The notes beneath the pieces were generated by a model. That model saw nothing but the letters and a program-made list of their open reading frames with translations. It was not told where the DNA came from and ran no database searches. From a bacterium (GTDB lineage Bacteria; Zhuqueibacterota; Zhuqueibacteria; Zhuqueibacterales; Zhuqueibacteraceae), in NCBI GenBank assembly GCA_023150945.1, contig JAKLJX010000017.1, forward strand, positions 1-64,000: 64,000 bases of DNA, written 5' to 3'. This document shows positions 34,622 through 43,601 of this stretch, piece by piece. The position numbers were made by a program, and so were the translations under genes. The first letter of the stretch is position 1; each line of letters begins with the position of its first letter.

Positions 34622-36457
34622 ATGAACGCCCGACGCCTTCTGCTTCTGATCATAACCATGGGACTCGCCTGTATGAACGCGCCGCTCACCGCCTCCCCTC
34701 CAACCATTCACTATCGTCTCGGCATGCCGCAGCCGCACACGCATCTCTTCGAAGTCGAGATGACCGTTGCGCCAATTGCCAAGGATGATCTCTTTCTTGA
34801 TTTCATCATGCCGGCGTGGCGGCCCGGCCGCTATGTGATCTTCGATTTCGCCGGCGGCGTGCAGGAGTTCTCCGCGCACGCCGGCGAGGGAACCGACGCG
34901 CCTCTGCCCTGGCGCAAGATCGACAAAGCCACCTGGCGTGTCGAAACCAAAGGGCAGCCGGCGGTGACCGTTCGATACAAAGTCTATGCGAATGAATTCA
35001 GAGAGCGCACCCGCGGCTTGAATGATCAGCACGGATTCGTCAGCGGCACAGCGGTGTTCATGTATGTCGAAGAATTTCGGCGCCTGCCGCTGACGCTGCA
35101 GATCGAGCCATTCGGCAATTGGCACGTCACCACCGGGCTGGACCGCGTGTCCGGCAAACCGAATCGGTTTCAGGCACCGCATTACGATTACTTCATCGAC
35201 TGCCCGCTGGAGATCGGCACGCAGCAGGATTTTTCCTTTGAAGTGCAGGGGAAAAAACACGTGCTCAGCCTCTTCGGCGAGGGCAATTGGGACAAGGACA
35301 GGCTGATCGATCGGCTGCGCCAGGTGGTGGAGGCCAGCTTCAAATTCTGGGGCGACTTGCCCTATGAGCATTACACTTTCCTGGTGCACAGCGCGCCCGG
35401 CATGGGAGGCGGCACGGAGCATCTCAACTCCACCATCATGGGAATCAATCCCTTCAATTTTCGCAATGAGTCTGGTTACGATCGCTTCACCGGCCTGGCG
35501 CTGCATGAATTTTTTCACACCTGGAACGTGAAACAACTGCGGCCGGCCGGCATTCACCCTTTTGATTTCACCAAAGAGAACTACTCGCCCTCGCTGTGGA
35601 TCAGTGAAGGCATGACGGATTACTACACGACGATTCTGCTGCGGCGCGAGGGCTTGCGTTCGATTGCGTCATTGCTGACCGAACTCGCCCGGATGATTGA
35701 GAACGATCGGCGCCGGCCGGGGCGCAGGCTGCAGTCCCTGGAGGAATCCAGTTTTGATTCCTGGATCAAGTTCTGGCGCAACCACGAGGACAGCCAGAAT
35801 CGCGAAGTCAGCTATTATGACAAGGGCGGCGACGTGAGCTTGATTCTCGATCTTGAAATCCGCCAGCGCACGCAGAACCGCGGTTCGCTTGATCAGGTGA
35901 TGCGCCGGGCGTATCAGGCCTTTCCGCTTTCCGGCCCGGGCTTCACGCCGGCGGATTTTCAGCGCGTGGTGGAAGAAGTGGGCGAGAGCAGTTTTGAAGA
36001 TTTCTTTGCGCAGTATGTGCGCGGTACCGCCGAGATTGATTTTGCCGCGTTCTTGCGCTACGCCGGCCTCGAAGTGCAGGAGATTCCCGCCAATCCGCCC
36101 AAGCCGTGGCTCGGCATCGCAGTCGCTGAGCGGGAAGGCCGCACCTTGATCACTTCCGTGATTGCCGGCTCGCCTGCCTACGCCGCCGGCCTGAACACCG
36201 GCGATGAGTTGGTGGCGCTCAATGAGTACCGTATTCGCGCTGAGCAATTGCTCGACCGGCTGGCGGACTGCAAAGCGGGCGAGGAGATCCGGCTCACGGT
36301 CTTTCGCCATGAAAAACTGCGCCAGTTCCAAGTGAAGCTGGCCGCGTCGGAGGTGCCGGAGGTCATCGTCCGGCACAGCAGCAATCCCACTGACTTGCAG
36401 AAGCAAATCTACACGGATTGGCTGGGCACCGCCTGGCCGGGCGAGGCCGCCAAATGA
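34622..36457 (+). CDS. M61-family (glycyl aminopeptidase-like) peptidase with PDZ domain, secreted
   Basis: About 611 residues from ATG 34622 (AAGGAA upstream). Signal peptide MNARRLLLLIITMGLACMNA. M61 N-domain: FIMPAWRPGRYVIFDFAGGV QEFSA, YKVYANEFRERTRGLNDQHG FVSGTAVFMYVE. Zinc site LALHEFFHTWNVKQLRPAGI with H295 and H299, and the downstream glutamate in SLWISEGMTDYYT. The C-terminus has a PDZ domain (PWLGIAVAEREGRTLITSVI AGSPAYAAGLNTGDELVALN). The family removes glycine or alanine from peptide N-termini and is typical of periplasmic or outer-membrane quality control. Confidence 0.94.
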   Translation: MNARRLLLLIITMGLACMNAPLTASPPTIHYRLGMPQPHTHLFEVEMTVAPIAKDDLFLDFIMPAWRPGRYVIFDFAGGVQEFSAHAGEGTDAPLPWRKIDKATWRVETKGQPAVTVRYKVYANEFRERTRGLNDQHGFVSGTAVFMYVEEFRRLPLTLQIEPFGNWHVTTGLDRVSGKPNRFQAPHYDYFIDCPLEIGTQQDFSFEVQGKKHVLSLFGEGNWDKDRLIDRLRQVVEASFKFWGDLPYEHYTFLVHSAPGMGGGTEHLNSTIMGINPFNFRNESGYDRFTGLALHEFFHTWNVKQLRPAGIHPFDFTKENYSPSLWISEGMTDYYTTILLRREGLRSIASLLTELARMIENDRRRPGRRLQSLEESSFDSWIKFWRNHEDSQNREVSYYDKGGDVSLILDLEIRQRTQNRGSLDQVMRRAYQAFPLSGPGFTPADFQRVVEEVGESSFEDFFAQYVRGTAEIDFAAFLRYAGLEVQEIPANPPKPWLGIAVAEREGRTLITSVIAGSPAYAAGLNTGDELVALNEYRIRAEQLLDRLADCKAGEEIRLTVFRHEKLRQFQVKLAASEVPEVIVRHSSNPTDLQKQIYTDWLGTAWPGEAAK

Positions 36458-36489
36458 GCCGGCCGCAGCCCGGCCGGATGACAACGGGG

Positions 36490-36518
36490 TTGCATTCGGC
36501 GGCAGGCGATTTTATATT
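36490..36518 (+). promoter_or_regulatory. Promoter of the aconitase-like gene
   Basis: TTGCAT at 36490-36495, exactly 17 bp, TATATT at 36513-36518 followed by GC: the same hexamers and spacing as before rpmE and rnhB. The leader to ATG 36618 is about 90 bases. Confidence 0.62.
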
Positions 36519-36617
36519 GCATTCGCGTTTTGCACGCCATTCGCCGCGCACGATCGTTCTCGTGAAACGCAATCCAATCTCTGATCCTTTGCCAACATTC
36601 CTCTTTGGGTTCTGAGC

Positions 36618-38570
36618 ATGACTTCACCTCGTCCGATGACGCTTACTGAAAAAATTCTCCTGCAGCATGCGCTGGGCTGGGAGAAAAATTACGTCCAAGC
36701 CGGCGATATTCTTGCCATCGCGGTGGACTGGACCATCGCCAGCGAGCTGGCCTGGAACGGCATGAACATGACCTACGCAGCGTTGGGCCGGCCGCCGCTG
36801 TTCAACAAAGATCGCTTCTACCTGGCGCTGGACCACACGGTTGATGCCGGCACGCTGGCATCCGACGCGCGCACGCAAAGTCTCGTGCAGCTCGCGCGCG
36901 GCTTCGCACGCGAGAGAAAGCTGAAGTATTTCTACGATGCCAATCAAACCATCATGCACACCGAGTTCTTCCGGCAACTGGTGCGGCCGGGCGAGATTGT
37001 GCTGGGCGCCGATTCTCACACCAGCTCGCACGGCGGCATGGCCGCGCTGGCGATCGGCCTGGGCGGCGCAGACATCGTCGCGGCCATGGTGCGGGGTTAT
37101 TCCTGGCTGCAAGTGCCCGAAGCGATTCGCGTGCATTATGCCGGCGCCCTGCCCTTTGGCATCACCGGCAAGGATGTGATCCTCACAACCCTCGGCCAGT
37201 TGGGACGCAACACGGTGGCGATGGAACGCACGGTGGAATTCAGCGGCGATCAGCTCGAGGATTTTTCCACCGACTTTCGCTTTACCATTGCCAACATGAC
37301 TGCCGAGTTTGGCGGGCTCAACGGCATCTTTCCCGCGGATGGCCGCGTGCGCCAAACCATGCAGCAGCGCCGCGATCCGAAGATGCGGGAAGGCGGCTGG
37401 TGGTTTGCGGCCGACGCAGAGGCCTCGTATGTCGCGCGCTTTCGCATCGAGTTGGCCGGTTTGGTGCCGCAGGTGGCCAGACCGTATTCGCCGGACAACG
37501 TCGTGAGCGTGACGGAGGCCGCGGGCCAGCGGCTCGACGGCTGCTTCATCGGCGCATGCACGACCACCGAAGAAGAATTGATTCTGGCCGCCCTGGTGCT
37601 GGAGGCGGCGTTGGCGGAAGGCAACCAGCCGGTTCCCTCCGCCAATCGCATCGTCGTTCCCGGCAGCCTGGAAATCGCGGGGCATTTGCAGGATAAAGGG
37701 CTGCTGGAAATCTATCGCCGCGCCGGCTTTCGCGTGAATGAACCGGGTTGCAGCATGTGCCTCGGCATCGCGAGTGATCGTGCGCAGCCCGGCGAAGTTT
37801 GGCTGTCTTCGCAGAATCGCAACTTTCACAATCGCATGGGCAAGGGCAGCATTGCCTGGCTGGCCTCCGCGCTGACGGTGGCGGCCTCGGCATTCGATTT
37901 GAAGATCTCTGATCCGCGGCCGTATATCGCGCGCCTCGATCGCGATCGCGTCAGCCGGCTCATTGCTGCGAAAAGCGGATTGCCCGCCGTGGTGCACACG
38001 CAACCGCAGCCGCAACCCGCGGCCGCAGGTGCCGGGAAAACTCGCGCCGCCGGCCGGCAGGAGCAGCCCGCCGTTCTCACCGGCCGTGCGCAACTATTCG
38101 GCGATCATGTTGACACCGATGCCATGATTGCCGGCGAATTCTGCCACCTTTCCGACCTGAAGGAAATCGGCGCCAAGGCTTTCTATCATTTTCGGCCGGA
38201 CTTCGGGCAGCGCGTGGCGGTGGGCGAGAACATCCTCGTCGCCGGTGAAGGCTGGGGCAGCGGCTCGAGCCGCGAGCACGCCGTGTGGGCGCTCAAGGGC
38301 GCCGGCGTGCAGGCAGTGATCGCCAAGAGCTTTGCCTACATTCACAAACGCAACCTGGTGAATGAGGCGCTGCCGTTTCTGATTCTGCGCGACGAGGAAT
38401 TCTATCGCCGCGTCAAGGACGGCGACCTGCTGCAGCTTGATCTGGCTGCCGCCACCGTTATGCTGGACGGCATCACCTACGCGGCCGCGACGCTGCCGCC
38501 GGTGATGCGGCGCATCATCCAAAACGGCGGTTTGGTGGCGAATGTCAAGCAGGAACTCGAGCAGGCCTGA
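36618..38570 (+). CDS. Fused aconitase / 3-isopropylmalate dehydratase-type protein (large plus small domains)
   Basis: 650 residues in one chain. The large-subunit part (about 1-445) has LGADSHTSSHGGMAALAIGL GGADI, GITGKDVILTTLGQLGRNTV and the 4Fe-4S ligands: CFIGACTTTEEE and EPGCSMCLGIASD. A low-complexity linker (QPQPQPAAAGAGK) joins it to a small-subunit domain: VLTGRAQLFGDHVDTDAMIA GEFC, ILVAGEGWGSGSSREHAVWA LKGAGVQAVIAKSFAYIHKR NLVNEALP. Domain order is large then small, like fungal homoaconitase or monomeric aconitase, whereas bacterial LeuC/LeuD are usually separate. Substrate (citrate, isopropylmalate, homocitrate or methylcitrate) is not determined; no leu genes are nearby. The linker and the WGSGSSREHA loop support an active enzyme. 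Confidence 0.88.
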   Translation: MTSPRPMTLTEKILLQHALGWEKNYVQAGDILAIAVDWTIASELAWNGMNMTYAALGRPPLFNKDRFYLALDHTVDAGTLASDARTQSLVQLARGFARERKLKYFYDANQTIMHTEFFRQLVRPGEIVLGADSHTSSHGGMAALAIGLGGADIVAAMVRGYSWLQVPEAIRVHYAGALPFGITGKDVILTTLGQLGRNTVAMERTVEFSGDQLEDFSTDFRFTIANMTAEFGGLNGIFPADGRVRQTMQQRRDPKMREGGWWFAADAEASYVARFRIELAGLVPQVARPYSPDNVVSVTEAAGQRLDGCFIGACTTTEEELILAALVLEAALAEGNQPVPSANRIVVPGSLEIAGHLQDKGLLEIYRRAGFRVNEPGCSMCLGIASDRAQPGEVWLSSQNRNFHNRMGKGSIAWLASALTVAASAFDLKISDPRPYIARLDRDRVSRLIAAKSGLPAVVHTQPQPQPAAAGAGKTRAAGRQEQPAVLTGRAQLFGDHVDTDAMIAGEFCHLSDLKEIGAKAFYHFRPDFGQRVAVGENILVAGEGWGSGSSREHAVWALKGAGVQAVIAKSFAYIHKRNLVNEALPFLILRDEEFYRRVKDGDLLQLDLAAATVMLDGITYAAATLPPVMRRIIQNGGLVANVKQELEQA

Positions 38571-38666
38571 TCGCTTCGCGCGATGAGAGGGCGCAGGGCG
38601 CTCACTTAAAGCGAACTTACCCAAGCAGCGACGCTGCGCGCGGCCAGAACAAATTGCCGCGATTGC

Positions 38667-39629
38667 ATGCAAAACAATTGGGAGGGCACATTGCACGATA
38701 TCGACCGGGCGTTCAAGACCATGCTCGCGCTGACGCCAGGCTGTTTTTTGGATTTGCTCTTTGGCCGCAAGCGAGAGATCGTGCTGAAGGAGCTGGCGGA
38801 CCCGCAAATCAATCTGCCTGAATTGCGCGGCGACAAAGTGTTGCTGGTGCGGGAAAGGCGCGGGGTCTATGCCGTGATCCTGGAGGCGATGCTGCATCCC
38901 AAACGGGCGCAGTTGCCGACGTTTGCTCTGAAAGCACTGGCGCTGCAATACCTTTTGAAGGTACCGGCATTGGTGGTCATTGTCTACTTGGAGAAGGAGA
39001 AGCATGCCGTATTCCCGGACAGTTTTGAAATCCGGCTGGGCGCCATGTCGAATGAATTCCGGCTGGCGAGTGTCCGGCTTTGGGAGTATGAAGCCCGCAT
39101 CTTGAGCGGTGAACTGAGGGAACTGGCGCCGTTTCTACCTCTCTTTCACCGCAAACCCGATCCGCAGCTCATTGCGGTACAAAAAGAATTGCTCCAGGGT
39201 GTTGCTGATCCCAAGTTGCGTGCGAATCTGCTTGCCACGGCCATGATCGTCGACATTCGCTCATTCGGGATGGCGGTGGTACAAGCTCATTTTATGAAGG
39301 AGGTTCACATGCTGAAGCGAACCAGCATCGTCGAAAGTTGGTTGAAGGAGAGCTTCGAAAAAGGCAAGCGGGAAGGCAGGCTCGAAGGCAAGCTCGAAGG
39401 CAAGCTCGAAGGCAAGCATTTGGCCCAGCTCTCATTGGTGCAAAAAATGCTAAAGCAGAAATTCCGCCGGATACCAGCCGAACTGCAAGCGCGGCTGCGA
39501 GAACTGGATGACATGCATCTGGAGCAGCTCAGCTTGGCCTTGCTGAACATGCGTACGGTGAAGGAGTTGGATCTTTGGCTGCGCAACGGTGCGGCGGCCC
39601 GCCGCCCTACCGGCAAACGCAACCGGTGA
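38667..39629 (+). CDS. Rpn-family-like (PD-(D/E)XK transposase/nuclease-related) protein
   Basis: 320 residues. HDIDRAFKTMLALTPGCFLD LLFGRKREIVLKEL, then LPELRGDKVLLVRERRGVYA VILEAMLHP, a beta-rich nuclease-like core, and a helical C-terminus IVESWLKESFEKGKREG with a repeated LEGK unit, ending DMHLEQLSLALLNMRTVKEL DLWL. The C-terminal layout (KGxxEG repeats, then LxxLD-L..L-ALL) matches Rpn/DUF4351-type proteins encoded as isolated genes in multicopy in many genomes. Classic PD-(D/E)XK catalytic residues are not obvious, so nuclease activity is unproven. Confidence 0.65.
   Translation: MQNNWEGTLHDIDRAFKTMLALTPGCFLDLLFGRKREIVLKELADPQINLPELRGDKVLLVRERRGVYAVILEAMLHPKRAQLPTFALKALALQYLLKVPALVVIVYLEKEKHAVFPDSFEIRLGAMSNEFRLASVRLWEYEARILSGELRELAPFLPLFHRKPDPQLIAVQKELLQGVADPKLRANLLATAMIVDIRSFGMAVVQAHFMKEVHMLKRTSIVESWLKESFEKGKREGRLEGKLEGKLEGKHLAQLSLVQKMLKQKFRRIPAELQARLRELDDMHLEQLSLALLNMRTVKELDLWLRNGAAARRPTGKRNR
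39381..39416 (+). repeat. Three perfect tandem 12-bp units within the Rpn-like gene
   Basis: CTCGAAGGCAAG repeated three times (39381-39392, 39393-39404, 39405-39416), preceded by a diverged partial unit. It encodes LEGKLEGKLEGK. Copy number could change by slippage in steps of four residues without frameshift. Confidence 0.9.
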
Positions 39630-39633
39630 TGCC

Positions 39634-40050
39634 ATGATTCACACCACGACCCTTTCCGTCTCCACCCAAGGCTTCACCGACATTCGCGACCTCACCCCGC
39701 AAATCCGCGCGGCGCTGCAGGAAGCCAAGTTGCATGACGGCACCGTGACCGTGTTCGTTTCCGGTTCCACGGCCGGCATCACGACAATCGAATTCGAGCC
39801 GGGCTTGCTGAAGGATTTACCCGCTGCCTTTGAAAAACTCGCGCCGGTGCACGCCAATTACGCACATGACAACACCTGGCATGACGGCAACGGTTATGCC
39901 CACGTGCGCGCTGCGCTGCTCGGCCCGTCACTGGTGGTGCCGTTTGCCGGGGGCGAACTGCTGCTCGGCACCTGGCAACAAATCGTCTTGGTTGATTTTG
40001 ACAACCGGCCCCGGCGCCGGGAGATTGTGGCGCAGTTCTCAGGCGAGTGA
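39634..40050 (+). CDS. YjbQ/UPF0047 family protein (secondary thiamine-phosphate synthase-like), copy 1
   Basis: 138 residues from ATG 39634. TVFVSGSTAGITTIEFEPGL, LAPVHANYAHDNTWHDGNGY AHVRAALLGPSLVVPFAGGE LLLGTWQQIVLVDFDNRPRR RE is the UPF0047 signature (H-x3-N-x-H then P-x2-G-x-L-x-L-G-x-W-Q). YjbQ shows weak thiamine-phosphate synthase activity, but its natural role is not settled. A second copy lies at 55788. It ends six bases before the Omp85-like gene. Confidence 0.88.
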   Translation: MIHTTTLSVSTQGFTDIRDLTPQIRAALQEAKLHDGTVTVFVSGSTAGITTIEFEPGLLKDLPAAFEKLAPVHANYAHDNTWHDGNGYAHVRAALLGPSLVVPFAGGELLLGTWQQIVLVDFDNRPRRREIVAQFSGE

Positions 40051-40056
40051 GTCATC

Positions 40057-41418
40057 ATGGTTGCCCCGCTGCGAAACGTTGTGGCAGTGCCCGCGCTCTG
40101 CTTTCTCATGCTTTGCGGCACGCCGGGGGCCGCCAGCGCACAAAGCCGGGATTCCACGGCTGCCGCGCTCACTTCTGAATCTCCCTCTCCGGCTCTCATC
40201 GTGGAGCGCATCGAAATTCTCGGCGCCACCAAAACCCGCCGGCACGTGATTCACCGCTATCTCCAGCTCAAACCCGGTGACGCCGTCACGCCCGAGATGA
40301 TCGATCGTGACTACGCGGCACTCACCGCCACCCACTTTTTCAAACAAGTTGACTTCAGCTCGAAGCCCGGCAGCGAGCCGGGAAAGATCGTGCTCGTGAT
40401 CGAAGTCACAGAGCGGCGCTGGCCCTGGCTGGAATTCGCCGGTGGCTTCAGTGAATTGCAGGGCTGGTATTTGGTGCCGGCAGGCGTGCGCTGCGACAAT
40501 CTCTTGGGCGGCGGCAGCATTGCCGGCGCGCGCCTTGTCATCGGCGACCGCACCGGCGGATTCTTTCTCCATTTTCGCCAGCCCGACCTCCTCGCCTCGG
40601 GCTTTGACTTGCAGTTCGAAACCGGTTCCTCTGCCACTGACTACATTCATTATCTCGACGGCCGCCAGGCGCTGCACAAAGTCAGGAGAGGCGCTGCCCG
40701 AATCGCGCTGCGCGGCAGTCGCGGCTGGGCGCGCTTTTTTTCTGCGGGAATTCATTTTGAGAATGTTCGCCCGGAAGCGGAATTCGAAGCGAAGAACGTC
40801 ACGCGCACCGACTTTCCGCCCGCGTTGGCCGCGCAGTTGGCCAAGGAGAAAATCAACACGTTCTTCGCGCGGCTGCAAATCGACACCCGTGACGATCACT
40901 ATTTTCCTCGCGCCGGCACGTGGGGAGCGCTTTCATTTGAGCGCGCGGAGGCCGCGCTGGGCGCCACGCGGCGTTTCAACCGCATCGTGCTCGACGGCCG
41001 CTGGTATCGCGCCCTCGGCAGCAGCGTGCTGGCTTTGCATGGCAAGGCCGGCCGCGTCGCGTCAGCGGCACCGTTCTATGAACGCTTCTATCTTGGCGGC
41101 GCCTATGCTCTGCGTGGCTTTCCCGAGCGCGGCCTGACCCCGCTGGGCTGGGGCACGGCGTTGCTGCTGGCGCAGGCGGAAATGCGCTTCCCGGTGGCCG
41201 GCGAACTGCACCGGCCCGGGCTGCTGGGCGCAATCTTCTTTGATGCCGGCCGCATCAGTACCACAAGCCTGCCAGACGATGCCGGCCGCTTTTTCACCTC
41301 CGCCGGTTTCGGCTTTCGTGTGAAAGTGCCGGTCATCGGTCTGCTGCGTATGGATTTCGCCTATCCGCTCGACCGCGATGATTTCCGTTTTCATATCGCC
41401 TTGGGACAGACTTTCTGA
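40057..41418 (+). CDS. Omp85/BamA-superfamily outer-membrane protein with one POTRA domain
   Basis: 453 residues. Signal peptide (LCFLMLCGTPGAASAQ), one POTRA-like domain (IVERIEILGATKTRRHVIHR YLQLKPGD, YAALTATHFFKQVDF), then a barrel with FAGGFSELQGWYLVPAGVRC DNLLGGG, ERFYLGGAYALRGFPERGLT PLGWGTALLLAQAEMRFP, GAIFFDAGRI and LRMDFAYPLDRDDFRFHIAL GQTF. The GG-x-x-x-LRGF motif is the omp85 L6/VRGF loop signature. With a single POTRA it is shorter than BamA and closer to TamA-like or two-partner forms. It may insert or export proteins; partners unknown. Confidence 0.85.
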   Translation: MVAPLRNVVAVPALCFLMLCGTPGAASAQSRDSTAAALTSESPSPALIVERIEILGATKTRRHVIHRYLQLKPGDAVTPEMIDRDYAALTATHFFKQVDFSSKPGSEPGKIVLVIEVTERRWPWLEFAGGFSELQGWYLVPAGVRCDNLLGGGSIAGARLVIGDRTGGFFLHFRQPDLLASGFDLQFETGSSATDYIHYLDGRQALHKVRRGAARIALRGSRGWARFFSAGIHFENVRPEAEFEAKNVTRTDFPPALAAQLAKEKINTFFARLQIDTRDDHYFPRAGTWGALSFERAEAALGATRRFNRIVLDGRWYRALGSSVLALHGKAGRVASAAPFYERFYLGGAYALRGFPERGLTPLGWGTALLLAQAEMRFPVAGELHRPGLLGAIFFDAGRISTTSLPDDAGRFFTSAGFGFRVKVPVIGLLRMDFAYPLDRDDFRFHIALGQTF

Positions 41419-41424
41419 TTCGCC

Positions 41425-42072
41425 ATGCGCCGCCTGCTGCTGACAATCCTCCTGCTCCCGTGGCCGCTCGCCCTTCCGCTTGCCGCACAAGCGCCTCGCA
41501 TCACTGCACTGACTGCAGTCCTGGAGCGCGACAGTCTGCTGGTCGACGCGCAGATGGCCGATCTGTTCTCCAACAAAATCGCCAACACCATTCGCAGCGG
41601 CCTGCCCACCGTGGTGCGCTGCGATTTCCGCGTGATCAACGAGCGCAACCGCGAAGTGGCGGCGGCGTTGCAGGTGATGGAGATCAGATACGACATTTGG
41701 GCGCAGCGTTATCACGTTGTGTCGAATCACCGCCGCCGCACCGGCAGCTCTTTTGAAGAAATAGAAAAAATCTGCAGCACGCTCACACGGCTGCCGGTGC
41801 TGGCGCTGGCCGAACTTCCTGCCGTTCCCACTTGCCGTGTGCGCCTGCAGGTGACCGTCATTCCCATCAGCAGCCGGCAGAATCACCAGTGGCGTGAACG
41901 CATCGAGTCCGCGGATTTGCAGGAGGCCGCGGCAGCTTCGGAATCCGGCCGTTCCGGTTTCAGCGTGAACGTCAGCCGGTTGTTGTCTTTTTTTCTCGGC
42001 GGCCAGGAGCGCGTGCACGGCGCCTCGGCGTGGGCGACTTCGCCGCCGCTTCAGCTCACCGGCAAACCATGA
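41425..42072 (+). CDS. DUF4390-like exported protein
   Basis: 215 residues. Signal peptide MRRLLLTILLLPWPLALPLA, then ALTAVLERDSLLVDAQMADL FSNKIANTIRSGLPTVVRCD FRVINERN, YDIWAQRYHV. DUF4390 proteins have this layout and in many bacteria lie directly before an NtrY-like sensor kinase, exactly as here (4-bp overlap, ATGA). They are thought to be periplasmic; function is unknown. The long tail of this one ends in small residues. Confidence 0.75.
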   Translation: MRRLLLTILLLPWPLALPLAAQAPRITALTAVLERDSLLVDAQMADLFSNKIANTIRSGLPTVVRCDFRVINERNREVAAALQVMEIRYDIWAQRYHVVSNHRRRTGSSFEEIEKICSTLTRLPVLALAELPAVPTCRVRLQVTVIPISSRQNHQWRERIESADLQEAAAASESGRSGFSVNVSRLLSFFLGGQERVHGASAWATSPPLQLTGKP

Positions 42073-43553
42073 AACGGTTGCGCTCGAAATTCATTCTCAC
42101 GTTTGCGCTGCTCACCCTGCTGCCGGCGGTCACGGTCGCCTGGCTCGCCAAGAATCTGCTGGACAAGGCGCTGGCCATTGGACTGCACAGCCAGACGGCA
42201 GAGGGCCTCAATGCCGCGCTCGAGGCGGTGCAGCAGCTCACGCAACAGGAACGCGCCGCGCTTGGCCGGGATTTGCAGCAGGTCGCCGCAGCCTTGCGAG
42301 AGGAGAATGCCGCCGCCGCGCCCTCTCCTGATCCGGCACATTGCTTGGCGCTGTATGACGGCCACGGCAACCTTGCGCGCCACTGGCCGGCCCAGGCAAC
42401 AGTACAAGAACTGCCGCCTCGCCCCACGCAACCGCTGCCTCTTGATTCCTTGAGCGAAGCCGGCAGCGATTCCCTCGCGATTCGGCTGGCGCTTGCACTC
42501 GGTGAAGGTTCCGTGCTTGTGGGCGAACGGCAAGTTCCGGAGGCCCTGCGCCGGCAGACCGTCGCGGTCTTGCGTGCTGCGCAGTTCTTCAACATCATCG
42601 ACCTCGAAAGGACGCACCTGCAACGAAGCTTGATCGCGGTTTTCCTGGCCGTGTATGCGCCGGTGCTGCTGCTGAGCGTGGGACTGGGCTGGTACTTGGC
42701 AACGCGCATTACCGCGCCGTTGCAGGATTTGGAAGAGGGTGCACGTCGCATCGCGCAGGGCGATTGGCAGCATCGCGCGCCGGTGCGCGCGGGCGATGAA
42801 ATTGGCGCGATGGCCCGCGCATTCAACACGATGGTGGAGGATTTGCGGCGGCACCAGGAACAAGTGATCGCGCTGGAAAAGATGGCGGCGTGGCGGGAAA
42901 TCGCGCGGGTGCTGGCGCATGAAATCAAAAACCCGCTCACGCCGGTGCAGTTGCTGGTGCAGCAGATGCAGGATGCCTATCGCGGCGACGATGAAAACTA
43001 CCGTGCCACTCTGCGTGAAAGCAGCGGCATCATCAACGAGGAAATCGACAAGCTGCGCCGCCTGGTGCGCGAGTTTTCGGACTTTGCGCGCCTGCCCGAG
43101 CTGCATCCGGCGCCGGCACAACTGAATGATCTCGTCATGGAAGTCGCCCGCCTTTACACCCAGCGCGTGCTGAAACTGGAATTGGATCAAAGCCTGCCAG
43201 TGATGATATTCGATTGGGAGGCGATGCGGCGGGTTTTGTTGAATCTGCTCGAGAATGCGCTGCAATCTTCGCCGCAGGCAGAAGTCACCATGCAGACGCG
43301 CCATGCGGCAGACGAGGTGGAGATAATCGTGGCAGACACCGGCCCGGGCATCCCGGCCGAAAATCTCCCGCGCATTTTCGAGCCGTATTTTTCCACCAAG
43401 AAATCGGGCATGGGATTGGGCTTGGCAATCGTGAAGCAGATCGTCACCGAGCACGGCGGTGCCGTCACCGTGACCAGCACCGTGGGCCGCGGCACGTGTT
43501 TCCAGTTGCTACTGCCGTGCGCAACCCCGGTGCCGCCATCTTTGCCAAATTAA
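42069..43553 (+). CDS. Membrane sensor histidine kinase (NtrY-like)
   Basis: 494 residues from ATG 42069. N-terminal transmembrane helix (FILTFALLTLLPAVTVAWLA), periplasmic sensor segment to about residue 190, second helix (IAVFLAVYAPVLLLSVGLGW YLATRI), HAMP (TAPLQDLEEGARRIAQGDWQ HR, DEIGAMARAFNTMVEDLRRH), HisKA with H284 in VLAHEIKNPLTPVQLLVQQM and HATPase boxes (LLNLLENALQSS, IVADTGPGIPAENLPRIFEP YFSTKKSGMGLGLAIVKQIV, HGGAVTVTSTVGRGTCFQLL). No response regulator is in the window. Together with DUF4390 it resembles the NtrY pairing; nitrogen regulation would fit the nearby amt only by proximity. Confidence 0.93.
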   Translation: MKRLRSKFILTFALLTLLPAVTVAWLAKNLLDKALAIGLHSQTAEGLNAALEAVQQLTQQERAALGRDLQQVAAALREENAAAAPSPDPAHCLALYDGHGNLARHWPAQATVQELPPRPTQPLPLDSLSEAGSDSLAIRLALALGEGSVLVGERQVPEALRRQTVAVLRAAQFFNIIDLERTHLQRSLIAVFLAVYAPVLLLSVGLGWYLATRITAPLQDLEEGARRIAQGDWQHRAPVRAGDEIGAMARAFNTMVEDLRRHQEQVIALEKMAAWREIARVLAHEIKNPLTPVQLLVQQMQDAYRGDDENYRATLRESSGIINEEIDKLRRLVREFSDFARLPELHPAPAQLNDLVMEVARLYTQRVLKLELDQSLPVMIFDWEAMRRVLLNLLENALQSSPQAEVTMQTRHAADEVEIIVADTGPGIPAENLPRIFEPYFSTKKSGMGLGLAIVKQIVTEHGGAVTVTSTVGRGTCFQLLLPCATPVPPSLPN

Positions 43554-43601
43554 CGCATGCGTCAATATTGAAAATACTCAAGCAGAAAAGGATTGGTCGA
43601 A

